Program-made: the position numbers and the translations under genes | In this document: positions 35,480 to 44,807 of the stretch, piece after piece | Numbering within the stretch: position 1 is the first letter of the stretch | Layout of the letters: each line of letters begins with the position of its first letter | Notes under the pieces: generated by a model | Databases searched by the model: none | What the model was told of the DNA's origin: nothing | What the model saw: the letters and a program-made list of their open reading frames with translations, nothing else | Source of the DNA: an uncultured Kiritimatiellota bacterium | GTDB lineage: Bacteria > Verrucomicrobiota > Kiritimatiellia > RFP12 > DVOR01 | NCBI GenBank assembly: GCA_944389545.1 | Contig: CALXMT010000006.1 | Location: forward strand, 19,235 to 83,234 | DNA: 64,000 nucleotides | Direction: 5' to 3'

Positions 35480-36151
35480 TCAACCGAGCGGGATACGCTC
35501 GAATAACGCACGCGGCATCAGCCGCATCAAAACACCTATCCAGCGCCAGCGGGGCGTCACATAAGCCACGCTCCGACCGCGCTCCAATACCTTTAGTATA
35601 CAAAACGCGGCCTCGCTTGTCGAGCATTTCCAAAAGTTCGAGGCGCGTCCCATCTCCGTGTCCACGAAACCCGGCAGGAGCGTGACGTAACGGCAGGGGA
35701 ATCCGCCGTGTCGCGCCAGGCGCCGGTAACCCTCCATCGCGTTGATCATGTAGGCCTTCGAGGCCGAGTAACCGTTGGTGCGCTCCAGCCCCCGCAGGCC
35801 CGCCACGCTCGCCGTCGCAGCGAAGGTCTCGCAATGGGTCAGTGCCCACTGCGCCACCCGCTCGAAGGCCAGCACGTTCAACCGCAGGGTCTGCTCGGTG
35901 AGCGCCCAATCGGGCGTCTCCGAACGTTGGCCGAAACCGGCGTTGAAGATCACCGTGTCCGCCCCCACCGCTTCAATCTTCTCCAGTGCGTCCGGCGCCG
36001 TCGCGTCCAGTTCCACTGTCTCCCCGCCGATTTCCTTTAATAGGGCCGTGCGTCGACCCGCGGCCACGGCCTCATAACCGTGCGCCCGCGCCGTCTCGAC
36101 CAGCGCCCGTCCGATGCCCGACGTCGCCCCAATCACCAAGATGCGTTTCAT
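35480..36151 (-). CDS. Short-chain dehydrogenase/reductase
   Basis: The 223-residue SDR has the Rossmann motif GATSGIG at residues 8-14, NAGFG (about 89-93), catalytic Ser in TASVAGL and YSASK as the YxxxK pair, followed by PGFVDTEMG. The substrate cannot be predicted. The start at 36151 (MKRILVIG) is preferred over 36157 because a TAGACT box lies exactly 6 bases upstream, the leaderless spacing seen at other minus-strand genes here. It is the first gene of the long minus-strand operon, 14 bases ahead of the kelch-symporter gene. Confidence 0.88.
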   Translation of the reverse strand: MKRILVIGATSGIGRALVETARAHGYEAVAAGRRTALLKEIGGETVELDATAPDALEKIEAVGADTVIFNAGFGQRSETPDWALTEQTLRLNVLAFERVAQWALTHCETFAATASVAGLRGLERTNGYSASKAYMINAMEGYRRLARHGGFPCRYVTLLPGFVDTEMGRASNFWKCSTSEAAFCILKVLERGRSVAYVTPRWRWIGVLMRLMPRALFERIPLG

Positions 36152-36164
36152 GCCCATAGTCTAC

Positions 36165-36855
36165 CACAAGGGCGGCAAAGCCGCCCTTGTGATAGACGAG
36201 GCTTGGAGGCTTGGAAGTTTGGAGGAGCCCCGGAGGTTGAGGCCCGTGCTGCCGCCCCTGGCGGCGATGAGGCCGGATGTTACGCGGCAAGTGCGAGGAC
36301 TGCCAGTGTGGGGAACCGCAGATTCCGCAGATTTGTTGCAGATTAAGGGCGTGCTGGCGCACGCTGATTGCCAGTGTTTTTTTGGAAATCACAAAGGACA
36401 CGAAGGACACAAAGAGTATTGGCTGATTAGCTGATTGGAGGGTGTGGGGCGCTGCCCCACGCCCCGGCAGGGAGAAGTTCTCCCTGCACCCCCGGCACGT
36501 CTGCGACGTGCCCATGAACACGCCCCACAGGAGATTCAGGAGCGCGCGTAAACGCGCGACGGACGAAGGCGCTGGGAGAAAGAATCAAGCCTCCAAGCTT
36601 CCATTATGCGTCCTGCGTGCGCCAGCACATCCTTAATCTACTCAAAATCTGTGTTACCGAAGGTCTTTCGAGCGAAGCGATGAAACAATCTGCGGTTCCT
36701 CCCTTCGTGTGGCTTCGTGGTTCTTCGTGAATCTTCGTGTCAGTCCCGCAGGGTAAACCTTTCACGTTCTCCCAATGCCCCATCCGTCGCGCGCTTGCCG
36801 CGCGTTCTCTGTTCTCTGTTCTCTGTTTTCTGTTCTCTGGGGCGCCAACGGCGCC
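36165..36855. repeat. Intergenic repeat mosaic
   Basis: Modules: GGAGGCTTGGAAGTTTGGAGG, GCCGCCCCTGGCGGCGATGAG, AACCGCAGATT repeats with GCGTGCTGGCGCACGC hairpin, AAGGACACGAAGG 9-mers, GCTGATTAG, GTGTGGGGCGCTGCCCCAC hairpin, GGCACGTCTGCGACGTGCC (about 36498), and GTTCTCT heptamers just before the ackA promoter. Confidence 0.75.
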
Positions 36856-36863
36856 CTCGCCCT

Positions 36864-36892
36864 TTGACTTTGGAAAGGAAGTCGGTTATACT
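36864..36892 (+). promoter_or_regulatory. ackA operon promoter
   Basis: TTGACT (36864-36869), exactly 17 bp, TATACT (36887-36892); start near 36899, about 30 bases before the ATG. Confidence 0.85.
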
Positions 36893-36928
36893 ATGGAGAC
36901 TTTCTTTCTTCCATAGGAGATTCAACGT

Positions 36929-38137
36929 ATGTCCACCGCCATTCGCAATGTTCTGGTCGTCAACGCCGGGAGTTCGTCGCTGAAGTTCATGCTCTTCGAT
37001 ATGGAGAGCGAGAAGATGCTGGCCAAGGGCCAGGTGGAGCGCATCGGCATCGGCAATTCGCTCTTCACCTTCTCGACGGAGGGTTTTTCCGAGAAGCAGA
37101 GCCCCTGTGAGGCGCCTGACCACACGGCGGCGGTGCGCTTGGCGTGCGGCGCGCTGACGGACCCCGCGAAGGGCGGCTGCCTGAGGCAGATCTCCGACAT
37201 CGACGCGGTGGGCCACCGCATTGTGCACGGCGGCGAGAAGTATTCCCAGCCGGTGAAGCTGGATGAGCACGCGTTGGCGGAGATTGAGAAGCTCTCCCCC
37301 TTGGCGCCGCTCCACAACCCCGGCGCGTTGCAGGGCATCCGCGGGTGCGAGCAGGTGCTCCCTGGCGTGCCGCACGTGGCGGTCTTCGACACGGCCTTCC
37401 ATCAGACGATGCCTGAGGAGAGCTACCTCTACGCCCTGCCGCGCGAGTTGCACGACAAGCTGGGCGTGCGCAAGTACGGCTTCCACGGCACGAGCCACCG
37501 TTTCGTGACCGAGCGCGCGGCGGAAATCCTGGGCAAGCCTCTGGACCAGGTGAACCTAGTGACCTGCCACCTGGGCAACGGCTCCTCCATCACGGCGGTG
37601 AAGGGCGGCAAGTGCTACGACACCTCGATGGGCATGACCCCCCTCGCGGGTGTGGTGATGGGCACGCGCTCCGGCGACGTGGACCCGGCCATCGCCTTCT
37701 ATCTGATGAAGAACGGCTACACCGCCGACGACGTGGACAACCTCTTCAACAAGCAGGGCGGCGTGCGCGCGCTCGGCGGCTCCAGCGACATGCGCGACAT
37801 CTGCGCGGCTTGCGAGGCCGGCGACCACAACGCGCAGGTGGCCTTGGCCCGTCTGGTCCACAGCTACGCGATGTACATCGGTGGTTACGTGGCGCTCCTC
37901 GGCCACACCGACGCCATCATCCTCACCGGCGGCATCGGCGAGAACAGCTGGGAGACCCGCCAGGCCCTCCTGAAGGTGCTCGGCGGCCTGGGCATCACGC
38001 TGGACGCGGAGACCAACCGCCACGTCCGCGGCGTGGAGGCTGTCATCTCCGGCAAGGACTCCGCCATCCCCGTCATCGTCGTGCCGACGAACGAGGAGCT
38101 CATGATCGCGCGTGAGACCTTCACCCTGCTGAAGTGA
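36929..38137 (+). CDS. ackA: Acetate kinase
   Basis: AckA transfers phosphate from acetyl phosphate to ADP, making ATP and acetate in fermentation. The 402-residue protein has the acetokinase signatures NVLVVNAGSSSLKFMLFD at the N-terminus and GVRKYGFHGTSHRFVTERA in the middle, with ADP-site HLGNGSSITAVKGGKCYDTSMGMTPLAG and GGIGENS later. AGGAG lies 9 bases upstream of the ATG. Phosphotransacetylase, its usual partner, is not adjacent; instead a glycosyltransferase overlaps its stop codon. Confidence 0.97.
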   Translation: MSTAIRNVLVVNAGSSSLKFMLFDMESEKMLAKGQVERIGIGNSLFTFSTEGFSEKQSPCEAPDHTAAVRLACGALTDPAKGGCLRQISDIDAVGHRIVHGGEKYSQPVKLDEHALAEIEKLSPLAPLHNPGALQGIRGCEQVLPGVPHVAVFDTAFHQTMPEESYLYALPRELHDKLGVRKYGFHGTSHRFVTERAAEILGKPLDQVNLVTCHLGNGSSITAVKGGKCYDTSMGMTPLAGVVMGTRSGDVDPAIAFYLMKNGYTADDVDNLFNKQGGVRALGGSSDMRDICAACEAGDHNAQVALARLVHSYAMYIGGYVALLGHTDAIILTGGIGENSWETRQALLKVLGGLGITLDAETNRHVRGVEAVISGKDSAIPVIVVPTNEELMIARETFTLLK

Positions 38138-39291
38138 ACGCCACGCAGTCCGTCCACATTCTCTTCGACCTGCGCACGCTCGGCTCGTTGCCGCCGCCTG
38201 CGCAGGCCTATTTGTTGGCGTTGGTGGATGGATTGTTGCCGGCGCTCCTGGAGGGGCACCGCGCAACGGTGGCTTTGGCGGAGGGGACGCCCTTCCCGCC
38301 GCAACCCATCGAGCACCCGAACATCGCCTATCGCACGCTGAAGCAACCCGCGCAGTCGCGGGCCGGCGCCAAGGAGATGCAGGCACTGATGCGGTCCGCG
38401 CGGCCGGATGTCTACTGGAGCGCGGACGCCTCGTTGCCGCCGCCCACGGTCGCCTGGAATTACCGTCGACTTCGCGTGGTCTACGCCTTCCAGACGTTGC
38501 CGCGACCCTCGGAGCACGGGGTGGCACGCTGGGCGGCGCACCTCTGGCGGCGGCTGACGGTCTATCGGCGGCTGCTCAGCGCGGACGCGCTGATTTGTCC
38601 CTGCCACGCGATGGCGGTGCGCCTGGTGGTGCGGTTGGGGTTGTGGTCGCGGCGGCGGGTGCGCGTCATCCGCAACGGCGTGCACCCGCTCTTCCGCCGG
38701 CACACCGAGGAAGAGATTCTGCAGGCGCGGCGAACCTGGCTGGTGCCGCGGCGCTATGTGATGTTGGCGGGCCATTCCTCTTTCGCGGAGGACTTGGCGG
38801 TGCCCCTGCGGGCGCTGGGCCAGAACGAGGAGGTCTCCTCCGTGACGTGTGTGGCCGTGGGCGACGCGAAGTTGCCCGGGGCTCTGCGCGAGACCATCCG
38901 CGACTGCCACCTGGAGGGCATGGTGCGCTTCATCAATGCGGCGGCCATCCCGCCGGAAGACCTCTCGGCGCTCTACAGCGGGGCGGTGGCGACCTTCGAG
39001 CCGGCCTACGGCGCGGATTACCGGCCCTCCATCCTGCGGAGCATGGCGTGCGGCACGCCCGTCATCTGCGCCGCCGATGCGGCCAACGGCGAGCTTTACG
39101 GCAACGCCGCCCTGCGCGTCCACCCCACCGACCCCGCGGAATGGGCGCGCGCCTTCGTCAGCCTCACCCTTTCCGCGCCGTTGCGCGAGCGCCTGGTGGC
39201 GCGGGGCGAGGCGTGCGCCGCGGAGCGGTCGTGGGGTGCCACCGCGCGGGCCTCCTTCGCCATCGCGGCGGAACTGTGCAAGAGGCGTTGA
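38134..39291 (+). CDS. GT4-type glycosyltransferase
   Basis: The 385-residue protein starts at a GTG that overlaps the ackA stop (GTGA). The fold is GT-B: an N-terminal domain beginning VHILFDLRTLGSLPPPAQAYLLAL and a C-terminal domain with the GT4 donor site EPAYGADYRPSILRSMACGTPVICAADAANGEL (usual E-x7-E replaced here by a Y/R-containing loop). It most resembles mannosyl/glucosyl transferases of family 4. The conserved acidic residues at the donor site look altered, so the specificity is uncertain. Coupling to ackA is odd functionally. Confidence 0.82.
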   Translation: MNATQSVHILFDLRTLGSLPPPAQAYLLALVDGLLPALLEGHRATVALAEGTPFPPQPIEHPNIAYRTLKQPAQSRAGAKEMQALMRSARPDVYWSADASLPPPTVAWNYRRLRVVYAFQTLPRPSEHGVARWAAHLWRRLTVYRRLLSADALICPCHAMAVRLVVRLGLWSRRRVRVIRNGVHPLFRRHTEEEILQARRTWLVPRRYVMLAGHSSFAEDLAVPLRALGQNEEVSSVTCVAVGDAKLPGALRETIRDCHLEGMVRFINAAAIPPEDLSALYSGAVATFEPAYGADYRPSILRSMACGTPVICAADAANGELYGNAALRVHPTDPAEWARAFVSLTLSAPLRERLVARGEACAAERSWGATARASFAIAAELCKRR

Positions 39292-39292
39292 G

Positions 39293-39865
39293 ATGGCGGC
39301 CCTCACTCCACAGGAACGGTTTGCCGCGCTCCCCGAGGGCGTGCGGCGTTTCCATGAACACTTCATGGCCATGGCCCTGCGCGAGGCCGAGCAGTCGGCC
39401 GAGGCGGGCGAGGTGCCGTGCGGGTGCGTCATCGTGCGCCTGCCGGAGGGCACCTATGAAAAGGGCCTGGCGAATCCCGCGCCGCTCGAGGATCCCTGGT
39501 CCGCGCGCCTCCTGGCGCGGGCCCACAATCAGACCGAGCTGTTGCGCGACCCGACGGCCCACGCCGAGACCATCGCCATCACGGCGGCCGCGTCGGCCTT
39601 GGGCGATTGGCGGCTCACCGGCACCGCGGTCTACGTGACGAAGGAGCCCTGCCCGATGTGCGCGGGGGCCTTGGTCTGGGCGCGCCCCACGCTGGTGGTG
39701 TGGGGCCTCTCAGATTCCGATCGCGGCGGGGAGAGCGCTTTTGGTATACTGTCCAGTGAACGTGTGAACCACCGTGCCACGTTGCTCGCCGGCGCGCTGG
39801 AGGCGCGTTGCCGGGCGCAGTTTGCGGACTTTTTCAGGAATCGACGAAAGGAACCCCACGGATGA
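39293..39865 (+). CDS. tadA: TadA-like tRNA adenosine deaminase with an insertion
   Basis: TadA converts A34 to inosine in tRNA-Arg(ACG). The 190-residue protein has the deaminase zinc motifs: DPTAHAETIAI (His and catalytic Glu) and KEPCPMCAGALVWARP. The front helix FMAMALREAEQSAEAGEVPCG matches TadA, but between VIV and ARAHNQT there is a roughly 20-residue insertion (LPEGTYEKGLANPAPLEDPW) absent from typical TadA, placed on the beta hairpin before the active site. The start is one base after the GT4 stop, with AAGAGG upstream. It overlaps the next gene by ATGA. Confidence 0.88.
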   Translation: MAALTPQERFAALPEGVRRFHEHFMAMALREAEQSAEAGEVPCGCVIVRLPEGTYEKGLANPAPLEDPWSARLLARAHNQTELLRDPTAHAETIAITAAASALGDWRLTGTAVYVTKEPCPMCAGALVWARPTLVVWGLSDSDRGGESAFGILSSERVNHRATLLAGALEARCRAQFADFFRNRRKEPHG

Positions 39866-41766
39866 AACAGAGAGTGAAGCTGGTTTTGGCGGCCGTGGCC
39901 ATGTGCGCGATGGGGAGCGCGGCCTTCGCGGAGGATGCCGGGAAGGCGCCCGCGGCCGGCGCCCCGGAGGCGGAGGTCGCCGTTGACCTCACGCAACCCT
40001 TCGACTCCTTCCCCGGCCCCGAGTGGCAGGATTTGCCCGACCCCAGCGCCTCGCCCTACGCGGTGCCCGGCGGCATGCTTGTCTACGCCGGCAACACCCC
40101 GCCCAAGAGCTTCAACGGCTACCTGGACAACAACACCTTCACCATGATGGTCTTCGGCCTGCTCTATCCCTCGATGCTGGCCCTCGACACCCGCACGGGC
40201 GACTACGGCCCCAGCCTGGCCGACCGCTGGCAAATCAGCAGGGACAAGAAGATCTTCGTCTTCCACATCAACGAACGGGCGAAGTGGAGCAATGGCACCC
40301 CCGTCACCGCGCACGACGTGAAGGCGACCTTCGACGCCGTCACCGCCAAGGAGAGCCTCACCGGCCAATACCAGGTGCTCTTCAACGACATCGAGCGGGC
40401 CGAGGTGGTGGACACGCCCGACGCGGACGGCCAGCTCCGCACCATCCGTTTCATCTGCAAGCGCGTCCACTGGCGCAACTTTGGCAACCTGGGCGGCTCG
40501 CTCTACATCATGCCCAAGGCCCTCATCGACGAGGCCCGCGCCGCCTGCCGCGCGGAGGGCCTCGACGAAAAGACCGCCTTCAACCGCCTCAACTTCAACC
40601 TCCACATCGTCGGCGGGCCCTACATCGTCTCCGACCACCGCGAGGGCCGCGACATGACCCTCTCGCGTCGGCCCGATTGGTGGGGTTTCAAGCTCCCTAG
40701 CGGCCAGGGCGTCTACAACTTCGACAAGATCCGCATCCGCTTCTTCATGGACCAGAACAACGCCTACGAAGCCTTCAAGAAGGGCGAGGTGGACGTCTAC
40801 GCCGTCTATTCCGCCCGCATTTGGCACACCGAGAGCGTGGGCGAGCGCTTTGAGAAGAATTGGATCGTGAAGCAGGATGTCCGCAACCACGAGCCCATCG
40901 GCTTCCAGGGCCTGGCCTTCAATATGCGCCGCAAACCCTACGATGACCCGCGCGTCCGCCAGGCCATCGCCCTGCTCTTCGACCGCGAGCGCATGGTCCG
41001 CTCCCTCATGTACAATGCCTACTTCCTGCAGAACTCCTTCTGCCGCGACCTCTACGACGAGAAGAACTTCAACACCAACCCCTCCTTCGACTACGACCCC
41101 GACCGCGCCTTCGCCCTGCTCCAGGAGGCCGGCTTCGTCTTCAATCCGAAGACCGGCAAGCTTGAGCGCGACGGCCAGCCCTTCGTCGTGCGTATCCTCA
41201 CCCGCTCCGCCGGCGACGCCACCTACCTCGCCCTCTTCAAGGAGTCCCTCGCCCGCCTGGGCATCGAGCTGGCTATCACCCAGCGCGACTTCGCCACCTG
41301 GATGCGCGAGATGAAGGACTACAACTTCGACGTCACCGTCGCCGCCTACTCCGGCTCCCTCTTCCGCGACCCCGAGGCCATGTGGTCCAGCGCCTACGCC
41401 GACACCCCCAACGGCCCCAACCTTCCCGGCTTCAAGGATGAGCGCGTCGACGCACTCGTCGAGCGCCAGAAGACCGAATTCTCCCTCGCCCGCCGCAACG
41501 AAATCATGCGCCAGATCGACAAGATCGCCACCGAGGCCGTCCCTTACGTCCTCACCTGGGGCACCGATTCCGTCCGCCTCCTCTACTGGAACAAGTTCGG
41601 CACCCCGGACTCCGTCCTCGGCAAATACGGCGACGAACTCTCCATCCCTGTCTATTGGTGGTATGACACCGACTCCGCCCGCGAGCTCGAAACGGCCATG
41701 AAAGACGGCACACCCCTCCCCGCCCGCGCCGCCGAAGTCGACTACGACACCGTCACCGCCCCCTAA
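39862..41766 (+). CDS. Family 5 extracellular solute-binding protein (oligopeptide/YejA-like)
   Basis: The 634-residue protein has a signal peptide (MKQRVKLVLAAVAMCAMGSAAFA) and the SBP_bac_5 layout: LGLLYPSMLALDTRTGDYGPSLADRW-type ligand pocket start, FHINERAKWSNGTPVTAHDVKATFDAV, and the VRQAIALLFDRERMVRSL segment. Size and the sequence around RRPDWWGF are close to YejA/microcin C-type binders. No permease or ATPase genes adjoin it, so it is an orphan binding protein here. It overlaps tadA by ATGA, with GAAAGGA 8 bases upstream. Confidence 0.9.
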   Translation: MKQRVKLVLAAVAMCAMGSAAFAEDAGKAPAAGAPEAEVAVDLTQPFDSFPGPEWQDLPDPSASPYAVPGGMLVYAGNTPPKSFNGYLDNNTFTMMVFGLLYPSMLALDTRTGDYGPSLADRWQISRDKKIFVFHINERAKWSNGTPVTAHDVKATFDAVTAKESLTGQYQVLFNDIERAEVVDTPDADGQLRTIRFICKRVHWRNFGNLGGSLYIMPKALIDEARAACRAEGLDEKTAFNRLNFNLHIVGGPYIVSDHREGRDMTLSRRPDWWGFKLPSGQGVYNFDKIRIRFFMDQNNAYEAFKKGEVDVYAVYSARIWHTESVGERFEKNWIVKQDVRNHEPIGFQGLAFNMRRKPYDDPRVRQAIALLFDRERMVRSLMYNAYFLQNSFCRDLYDEKNFNTNPSFDYDPDRAFALLQEAGFVFNPKTGKLERDGQPFVVRILTRSAGDATYLALFKESLARLGIELAITQRDFATWMREMKDYNFDVTVAAYSGSLFRDPEAMWSSAYADTPNGPNLPGFKDERVDALVERQKTEFSLARRNEIMRQIDKIATEAVPYVLTWGTDSVRLLYWNKFGTPDSVLGKYGDELSIPVYWWYDTDSARELETAMKDGTPLPARAAEVDYDTVTAP

Positions 41767-41780
41767 TTCGCTTCCCGACC

Positions 41781-43931
41781 ATGCCCAAGACCGACGACCC
41801 CCAAGACGAACTCTTCGCCACCCCTCAAGACCCCACGCCCGAACAGCCCCAGGAAGAGACCGACGCCTCCGCCCCCGCGGAGGAGGCATCTCCCGCCGGC
41901 GCCGTCCCGGACATCCGCGACCGCGGCCCCTTCGGCCGCCTGATGGACGACAACTTCCTCAAGTTCGCCGCCTATTCCATCTGCGACCGTGCCCTCCCCA
42001 CCGTCGAGGACGGCCTCAAGCCCGTTCAGCGCCGCATCCTCCACGCCATGTGGGAGAAGGACGATGGCCGCTTCTCCAAGGTCGCCGGCGTCGTCGGCAA
42101 CACCATGCACTACCACCCGCATGGCGACGCCGCCATCAAGGATGCCGTCGTCACCCTCGCCAACAAGCGCTATCTCATCGAGGGCCAGGGCAACTTCGGC
42201 AACATCCTCACCGGCGACGAGGCCGCCGCAGGCCGTTACATCGAGTGCCGCCTCACCAAGCTCGCCCGCGAGCAGCTCTTCTCCCCCAAAATCACCGAAT
42301 ACGTCCCCAGCTACGACGGCCGCAACAAGGAGCCCGTCCTCCTCCCCGCCAAGATTCCCCTCTGCCTCATGCTCGGCGTCGACGGCATCGCAGTCGGCCT
42401 CTCCACCGCCGTCCTCCCGCACAACTTCATCGAGCTCCTTCAGGCCGAGATTGAGATTCTCAAGGGCCATCCCTGCCCCGTCCTGGTGCCGGACTTCATC
42501 ACCGGCGGCGAGATGGACGCCTCGGACTACGACGATGGCCGCGGCTCCGTCAAGGTCCGCGCCCGCATCGAGGAGCGCAAGGGCGAGAAGAACAAGCTCT
42601 TTGTCACCTCCGTCCCCTACGGCGTCACCACCGACCGCCTCGCCGAGTCCATCGAGAAGGCCATCAAGTCCAAGCGCCTCCCCATCAAGCACATCGATAA
42701 CTTCACCGCCGAGACCGTCGAGATCGAGCTCACCCTCAATCCCGGCTCCGATGCCGACAAGGTGCGTAAGTCGCTCTACGCCTTCACCGACTGCGAGCGC
42801 CGCATCCCCAGCCGCATCGTCGTCCTCTCCCAGAACCGCCCCTGCGAGATGACCGTCTCCGAGGTCCTCTCCCGCCACGCCGAGCTCCTCCAAGACATCT
42901 TCCGCCGCGAGTTCCAGGTCCGCCTCCGTGAGATCGAGGAGCTCATCCTCCGCAAGACCCTCGAGGCCCTCTTCATCGAAAAGCGCATCTACAAGCGCAT
43001 CGAGGGCGTCAAGACCGCCGAGGCCGTCTTCGCCGAGGTCCGCGCCGGCTTCGAGCCCTACGCCAACCTCCTCGAACACCCCCTCACCGACGACGAGATC
43101 GACCACCTCCTCAAGATTCCCATCCGTCGCATCTCCCTTTACGACATCAACAAGCACAACGACGAACTCAACGCCCTCCGCGCCGAGTACGCCCAAATCA
43201 ACGACGACCTCGCCCACCTCTCCCGCTACGCCGTCAAGTACCTCAAAGGCCTCATCAAGGAATACGCCTCCAAGTATCCCCGCCTCACCCAGGTCACCGA
43301 CGGCTTCCAGCAGATCGACGAGCGCGCCCTCACCTCCACCGAGCTCACCCTCCGTCTCTCCGAAGACGGCTACCTCGGCTACGACGTCAAGCAGGGCCAG
43401 GTCCTCTTCCCCTGCTCCAGTCTCGACAAGCTCTACATCCTCTGGAGCGATGGCCGCTACCGCTTTGCGCCCCCGCCCGACAAATTCTTGGTCGACGCGA
43501 CCTACGCCCCCGGCCACGCCTGGCTCGACGCGCTCCGTCCCCGTGCTCCCATCCGCTTCTTCGATGTCGGTATCTACGCCCGCGATGACGTCTTCACCTG
43601 CGTCTATTACGAGCCCGTCTACGGCTTCACCTACTTCAAGCGCTTCACTTGGGGCGGCATGATCATGAACAAGGATTACGCCCTCGTCCCCGAAGGCGCC
43701 ACCATCCTCCTCTTCTGCAAGGGCACCCCCGAGGCCATCTACGTCAAATACAAATACATGAAGAACCAGCGCATCACGCAGCAGGTCTTCGACCCCTCCG
43801 AGGCCCGCCTCACCGCCGCCTCCTCCAAGGGCATCCAGATGACCCCCAAGCAGATCGAGCGCATCTCCACCAAGCAAGAAGCCTGGTGGGTCCCCGCCGA
43901 AGGCGCCACCAAAGGCGCCCTCTTCACCTGA
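41781..43931 (+). CDS. parC: Type IIA topoisomerase A subunit (ParC/GyrA family)
   Basis: The 716-residue protein has an acidic/proline N-terminal extension (1-45), then the breakage-reunion domain: FLKFAAYSICDRALPTVEDGLKPVQRRILHAM, HPHGDAAIKDAVVTLAN, GQGNFGNILTGDEAAAGRYIECRL with the catalytic tyrosine in RYIE, and LMLGVDGIAVGLSTAVLPHNF. The C-terminal part is shorter than GyrA's six-blade wrapping domain and lacks a clear GyrA box, favouring a topoisomerase IV-like subunit as in Bacteroidota and Chlamydiae. The ATPase partner gene is not beside it. No good Shine-Dalgarno was seen; it follows the binding protein by 14 bases. Confidence 0.88.
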   Translation: MPKTDDPQDELFATPQDPTPEQPQEETDASAPAEEASPAGAVPDIRDRGPFGRLMDDNFLKFAAYSICDRALPTVEDGLKPVQRRILHAMWEKDDGRFSKVAGVVGNTMHYHPHGDAAIKDAVVTLANKRYLIEGQGNFGNILTGDEAAAGRYIECRLTKLAREQLFSPKITEYVPSYDGRNKEPVLLPAKIPLCLMLGVDGIAVGLSTAVLPHNFIELLQAEIEILKGHPCPVLVPDFITGGEMDASDYDDGRGSVKVRARIEERKGEKNKLFVTSVPYGVTTDRLAESIEKAIKSKRLPIKHIDNFTAETVEIELTLNPGSDADKVRKSLYAFTDCERRIPSRIVVLSQNRPCEMTVSEVLSRHAELLQDIFRREFQVRLREIEELILRKTLEALFIEKRIYKRIEGVKTAEAVFAEVRAGFEPYANLLEHPLTDDEIDHLLKIPIRRISLYDINKHNDELNALRAEYAQINDDLAHLSRYAVKYLKGLIKEYASKYPRLTQVTDGFQQIDERALTSTELTLRLSEDGYLGYDVKQGQVLFPCSSLDKLYILWSDGRYRFAPPPDKFLVDATYAPGHAWLDALRPRAPIRFFDVGIYARDDVFTCVYYEPVYGFTYFKRFTWGGMIMNKDYALVPEGATILLFCKGTPEAIYVKYKYMKNQRITQQVFDPSEARLTAASSKGIQMTPKQIERISTKQEAWWVPAEGATKGALFT

Positions 43932-43940
43932 GCGCCTTCT

Positions 43941-44045
43941 GTTCCACGAAGACAGCAAGGGGTGCACGGGCCTGGACACTTCACCGTTCGGCCCTTCTGG
44001 CCTCTTTGCCGTGCCCATCCCGTGCACCTCTGTCATTTTCTTGAA
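43941..44045. repeat. Foldback element F, copy a
   Basis: A ~105-bp element flanked by TTCCACGAAGACA and TTTTCTTGAAAAC. Outer stem GGTGCACGGG (43961-43970) pairs with CCCGTGCACC (44019-44028), and an inner GGCC-CTTCT-GGCC hairpin follows TTCACCGTTC. Copies b (49023-49128) and c (49771-49879) keep the loops but have different stems. Confidence 0.8.
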
Positions 44046-44082
44046 AACTAATCCCCTCCGTCGCCCTAGACGGGGTGCGCTC

Positions 44083-44455
44083 CAATTATGTTCGGGGAAA
44101 ATTGGGACCGCAAAGACGCGAATTTTGCAGGAAGGGTGGGGGCGCTAACGCCGGGCGCACAGGCGTGCGCCCTCCCGCGCCCCACTTTCCTGCGCCAATA
44201 AGGGATAAGGGAGTTTGGAAGCTTGGCAGCTTGGAAGTTAGCCGTGAAAGGATCGCGCTTTACGCTTCCGGGTTTTGGGGGAGGGGCTTCGCCCTACACC
44301 CTACGTCTCTCCTTCAAGCGCGAAGACGATGGGCGGGAGGGAGCGATCAGCGGGCGTTTAGCCCGCAAAGCGACCGGCGTTAGCCCATCTGGCTTCGCGC
44401 ACACTAGCGTTCTTGCGGGGAAAGGAGGTTCGACGATCTCCCCGGATACTATTGC
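44083..44455. mobile_element. Foldback/MITE-like element, variant D
   Basis: Termini CAATTATGTTCGGGGAAA (left) and, on the other strand, GCAATAGTATCCGGGGAGA (right) are inverted repeats of the same family as 54800-55136. GGGACCGCAAAGACGCG lies inside the left end. The interior right arm (44316-44405) matches 3450-3535. A partly repetitive GGAAGCTTGG segment lies in the middle. Confidence 0.7.
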
Positions 44456-44494
44456 AAGTCGCCCTCATTCCCTGTGGAATCTTTAAGGGGGCTT

Positions 44495-44640
44495 CACGAG
44501 ACCCTATAGGGATCCGAGTTCAACCACTATAGGGGTCCGCATTGAGACCCTATAGTGGTCCGAGGTCGACCCCTATAGTGGTCCACATCGAGACCCTATA
44601 GTGGTCCAGGGCCGACCCCTATAGGGTCTCAGAGGGGAAC
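44495..44640. repeat. TATA-palindrome array, third locus (exact 23-bp period)
   Basis: Six consecutive TATA-centred sites with a spacing of exactly 23 bp. Half-sites alternate between GACCC, ACCAC and GACCCC on the left and GGGATC, GGGGTC and GTGGTC on the right. Bases 44640-44750 hold a GGGGCGGCG hairpin module and GCTAATCA repeats. Confidence 0.9.
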
Positions 44641-44750
44641 GTGCGATAGTCTTTGCTTTATCCGTCGCCCCGCAGGGACGCTCTGCTCTCCGGGGCGGCG
44701 TTTAGCCGCCCCACTAATCAGCTAATCAGCCAATCAGCTAATCAGCCACA

Positions 44751-44783
44751 AAAAGGGCGAGCCCCAGTGGGGCTCGCCCTTTT
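44751..44783 (-). terminator. Terminator of ilvC
   Basis: A 15-bp perfect stem (AAAAGGGCGAGCCCC with its complement) around AGT; the T-run lies in the direction of minus-strand transcription, and the symmetry would also serve the plus strand. Confidence 0.92.
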
Positions 44784-44807
44784 GTGTGCACAGTGCGCGG
44801 CGCGTGC

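Noticed and set aside
44495..44640. CRISPR array
   Set aside because: The regular 23-bp spacing suggested it, but the units are short palindromes with only about 7-10 bases between them, half-sites vary, and no cas genes are present in the window.
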